Position numbers and translations under genes: made by a program. The notes below the pieces were generated by a model. That model saw only the letters and a list, made by a program, of their open reading frames with translations, had not been told where the DNA came from and searched no databases. DNA of 64,000 nt from an uncultured Mesonia sp. (GTDB lineage Bacteria; Bacteroidota; Bacteroidia; Flavobacteriales; Flavobacteriaceae): positions 49,379 through 113,378 of the forward strand of contig CATQIB010000001.1 of the NCBI GenBank assembly GCA_958296185.1. The letters run 5' to 3'. Positions 62,674 through 64,000 of the stretch are shown here, one piece after another (positions within the stretch are counted from its first letter, which is position 1; each line of letters begins with the position of its first letter).

Positions 62674-63139
62674 GAGCAAAGAAGAAATTTCAATCAGTTT
62701 TTTAAAGAATTACAAAAAGAGAACTTAATAAATAAAGAAAAGGACTATGTAGCGACTATTAGGAGATTAGGTTTAATAGCGTTTCGTCTAATGATGATTT
62801 TAACTTGTATTAGAAGAGCAGAAAATAAAACAATTACTAGTGAAATGAAATGTGAAAATGATGATTTTAATTCTGCATTAGAGATTGTAAAAGTATTAAT
62901 AATCCACGCTAATGCTATTCACGATAAACTTCCACAAACAGAACAAACGGGTAAGGCGAGAAGAAAGAAAAATTTTTGAAGCTTTTACCGAAAAATTTTG
63001 ATAGAAATGTTTATAGCAATGGGCTAATTCTTTAGATATAAAATATAAAACAGCAGAAGCATAAATTACAGAGTTTATTAAAGAGGGTTACTTATCCAGA
63101 CCAGAGCACCGTAAATATTTAAACCTATCTAAACTTTAA
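62674..63139 (+). pseudogene. DUF3987 primase/helicase-like gene, 3' remnant
   Basis: An open frame starts at the IS3 end and contains DYVATIRRLGLIAFRLMMIL and FNSALEIVKVLIIHANAIHD, the C-terminal pattern of DUF3987 proteins found in plasmids and integrative elements. It stops at 62979. Recognisable continuation (LKLLPKNFDRNVYSNG, FIKEGYLSRPEHRKYLNLSK) follows in other frames with stops up to about 63139. The 5' end was removed by IS3 copy B2. It is non-functional. Confidence 0.65.
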
Positions 63140-63244
63140 GCATAGGAATTGAGGAAATAAATGCTTACAATTTTTGTAGGTCTTTTTTTATACAATTTAT
63201 TTTTAAAATTATATATAAAAAAATACAATATAATTTAATTTTTA

Positions 63245-63252
63245 TATATTTG
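63245..63252 (+). promoter_or_regulatory. -7 element of the gene at 63329
   Basis: TATATTTG matches TAnnTTTG. The predicted transcript would start near 63259, directly before a 9-bp hairpin. No -33 TTTG was seen at the usual spacing. Confidence 0.5.
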
Positions 63253-63264
63253 TAAGGTAAAAAA

Positions 63265-63288
63265 ATATCTCTGCGCCAACAGAGATAT
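63265..63288 (+). promoter_or_regulatory. 5'-leader hairpin
   Basis: ATATCTCTG and CAGAGATAT form a perfect 9-bp stem around a 6-nt loop (CGCCAA), about 40 nt before the ATG at 63329. No T tract follows, so it is more likely an mRNA-stabilising or regulatory element than a terminator. Confidence 0.5.
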
Positions 63289-63296
63289 TAAATATT

Positions 63297-63973
63297 CGGT
63301 CGTACCGATTTCAAATACTTTTTATTTTATGTTACAAAATTACGAAAAAAAAACCAATTATCGTCAAAATAAAAGACGATTAGCAACTTTGCAGGGTGCA
63401 AAGTTTGATTTAGAAAAAGAGCTTCCTTTAATGTTTAAGGCGTTTCGAGAGGCTTATGAACTTTACGAAATTGAAATTTCTAATACTCCACCTCAAGCTA
63501 GAGCTAGAGCTTTTGAAGCTTCATTATTGAACTCAAAAATGATTCAATCTATACAAAAGTATTTCCCTAATCATTGGAGGTTTGGAAAATACAAGAGATT
63601 TACACTTCGTACCAATGGTTATATTGTTTTATTCAAGAAATTGGATAATTACAATAGACCAATGAATGTGAAAACCAAATCTGTTTTAGCAATTTCTCAA
63701 CAGCTTTCACTACCATTATATAGTGAAGCAAATTTTGTTGAGGAACCAATATTATTTTTCGGTTATAAAAAGGATAAAGTTGGTAATATTGCAGAACCTA
63801 AATTGGTTTATTTAGATGAAGAACGAGTAAAGTGGATAGTTACACCTAATGATATTACTGTAGATACATCAGTAAAGACTTCTACTCAATCTCGAAAAGT
63901 TGCTGCTCCTATAATAAGAAACAGCAACAAAAAAATTGGCTAATTATTTATTAATCTAATCTAGTACGACCGA
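63297..63973. repeat. 10-bp inverted repeats flanking the gene at 63329
   Basis: TCGGTCGTAC at 63297-63306 has an exact reverse complement, GTACGACCGA, at 63964-63973, just outside the two ends of the gene. They could bracket a small mobile unit or be coincidental. Confidence 0.35.
63329..63943 (+). CDS. conserved-looking protein of unknown function
   Basis: The 204-residue cytosolic-looking protein is basic at its start (YEKKTNYRQNKRRLATLQGA), has a helical segment (FREAYELYEIEISNTPPQAR) and a middle rich in aromatic and basic residues (IQKYFPNHWRFGKYKRFTLR, YIVLFKKLDNYNRPMNVKTK). It ends with a flexible basic tail. There is no signal or membrane helix. I do not recognise the family; nucleic-acid binding would suit the charge but is a guess. 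It has its own promoter-like site and a leader hairpin. Confidence 0.55.
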   Translation: MLQNYEKKTNYRQNKRRLATLQGAKFDLEKELPLMFKAFREAYELYEIEISNTPPQARARAFEASLLNSKMIQSIQKYFPNHWRFGKYKRFTLRTNGYIVLFKKLDNYNRPMNVKTKSVLAISQQLSLPLYSEANFVEEPILFFGYKKDKVGNIAEPKLVYLDEERVKWIVTPNDITVDTSVKTSTQSRKVAAPIIRNSNKKIG

Positions 63974-64000
63974 TTATTTTAAACTAAAACAAAATCTTAA

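Noticed and set aside
1-64000. tRNA, rRNA or CRISPR array
   Set aside because: None recognised by eye on either strand; a covariance-model scan was not possible.

Overview
The window comes from a marine-type Bacteroidota, most likely a Flavobacteriaceae. The evidence is an AT-rich sequence, a type IX secretion (T9SS) type B sorting domain, a SusC/SusD pair, DUF6443-type RHS proteins, DUF6520 and DUF6266 proteins, and several promoters of the Bacteroidota TAnnTTTG (-7) type. No rRNA, tRNA or CRISPR array was seen.

Layout. (1) 1-7.3 kb: core genes greA and a purine nucleoside phosphorylase, a 1354-residue surface protein with a T9SS type B sorting domain, a decayed stretch, and a lipoprotein with secretin-N-domain-like repeats. 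(2) 7.5-13.7 kb, minus strand: one arm of a type II secretion / type IV pilus-like machine (major pseudopilin, prepilin peptidase, ATPase, secretin, GspL/PilN-like, GspM/PilO-like). (3) 13.8-54.7 kb: an accessory island. It holds three RHS cassettes, each a secreted YD-repeat partner followed by a DUF6443-RHS protein with a variable C-terminal tip and one or two small candidate immunity genes. Between cassettes 1 and 2 lies an orphan colicin E3-type ribonuclease tip with a DUF6980 gene. IS1 and IS3 remnants, XRE regulators, and a SusC-SusD-M16 protease-DUF6520-MauE locus with a structured leader region also lie here. (4) 54.75-62.67 kb: two near-identical 1321-bp IS3 copies in the same orientation bracket the plus-strand second arm of the secretion machine (lipoproteins, GspC/PilP-like, a beta-solenoid GspK-like protein, GspI-like, GspJ-like, GspF). 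(5) 62.7-64 kb: a DUF3987 relic and an unknown gene with a hairpin leader.

Synthesis (inference). Neither secretion arm is complete alone, but together they supply almost every core T2SS/T4P component, and they point away from each other with the RHS island between them. The RHS proteins carry signal peptides and no visible T9SS sorting domain, so they need some route across the outer membrane. The working hypothesis is that this pseudopilus machine exports or displays the RHS polymorphic toxins. Small overlapping downstream genes would supply immunity, and the spare E3-type tip and mosaic composition show ongoing tip exchange.

Limits: family names are recalled from sequence motifs; no search was run.
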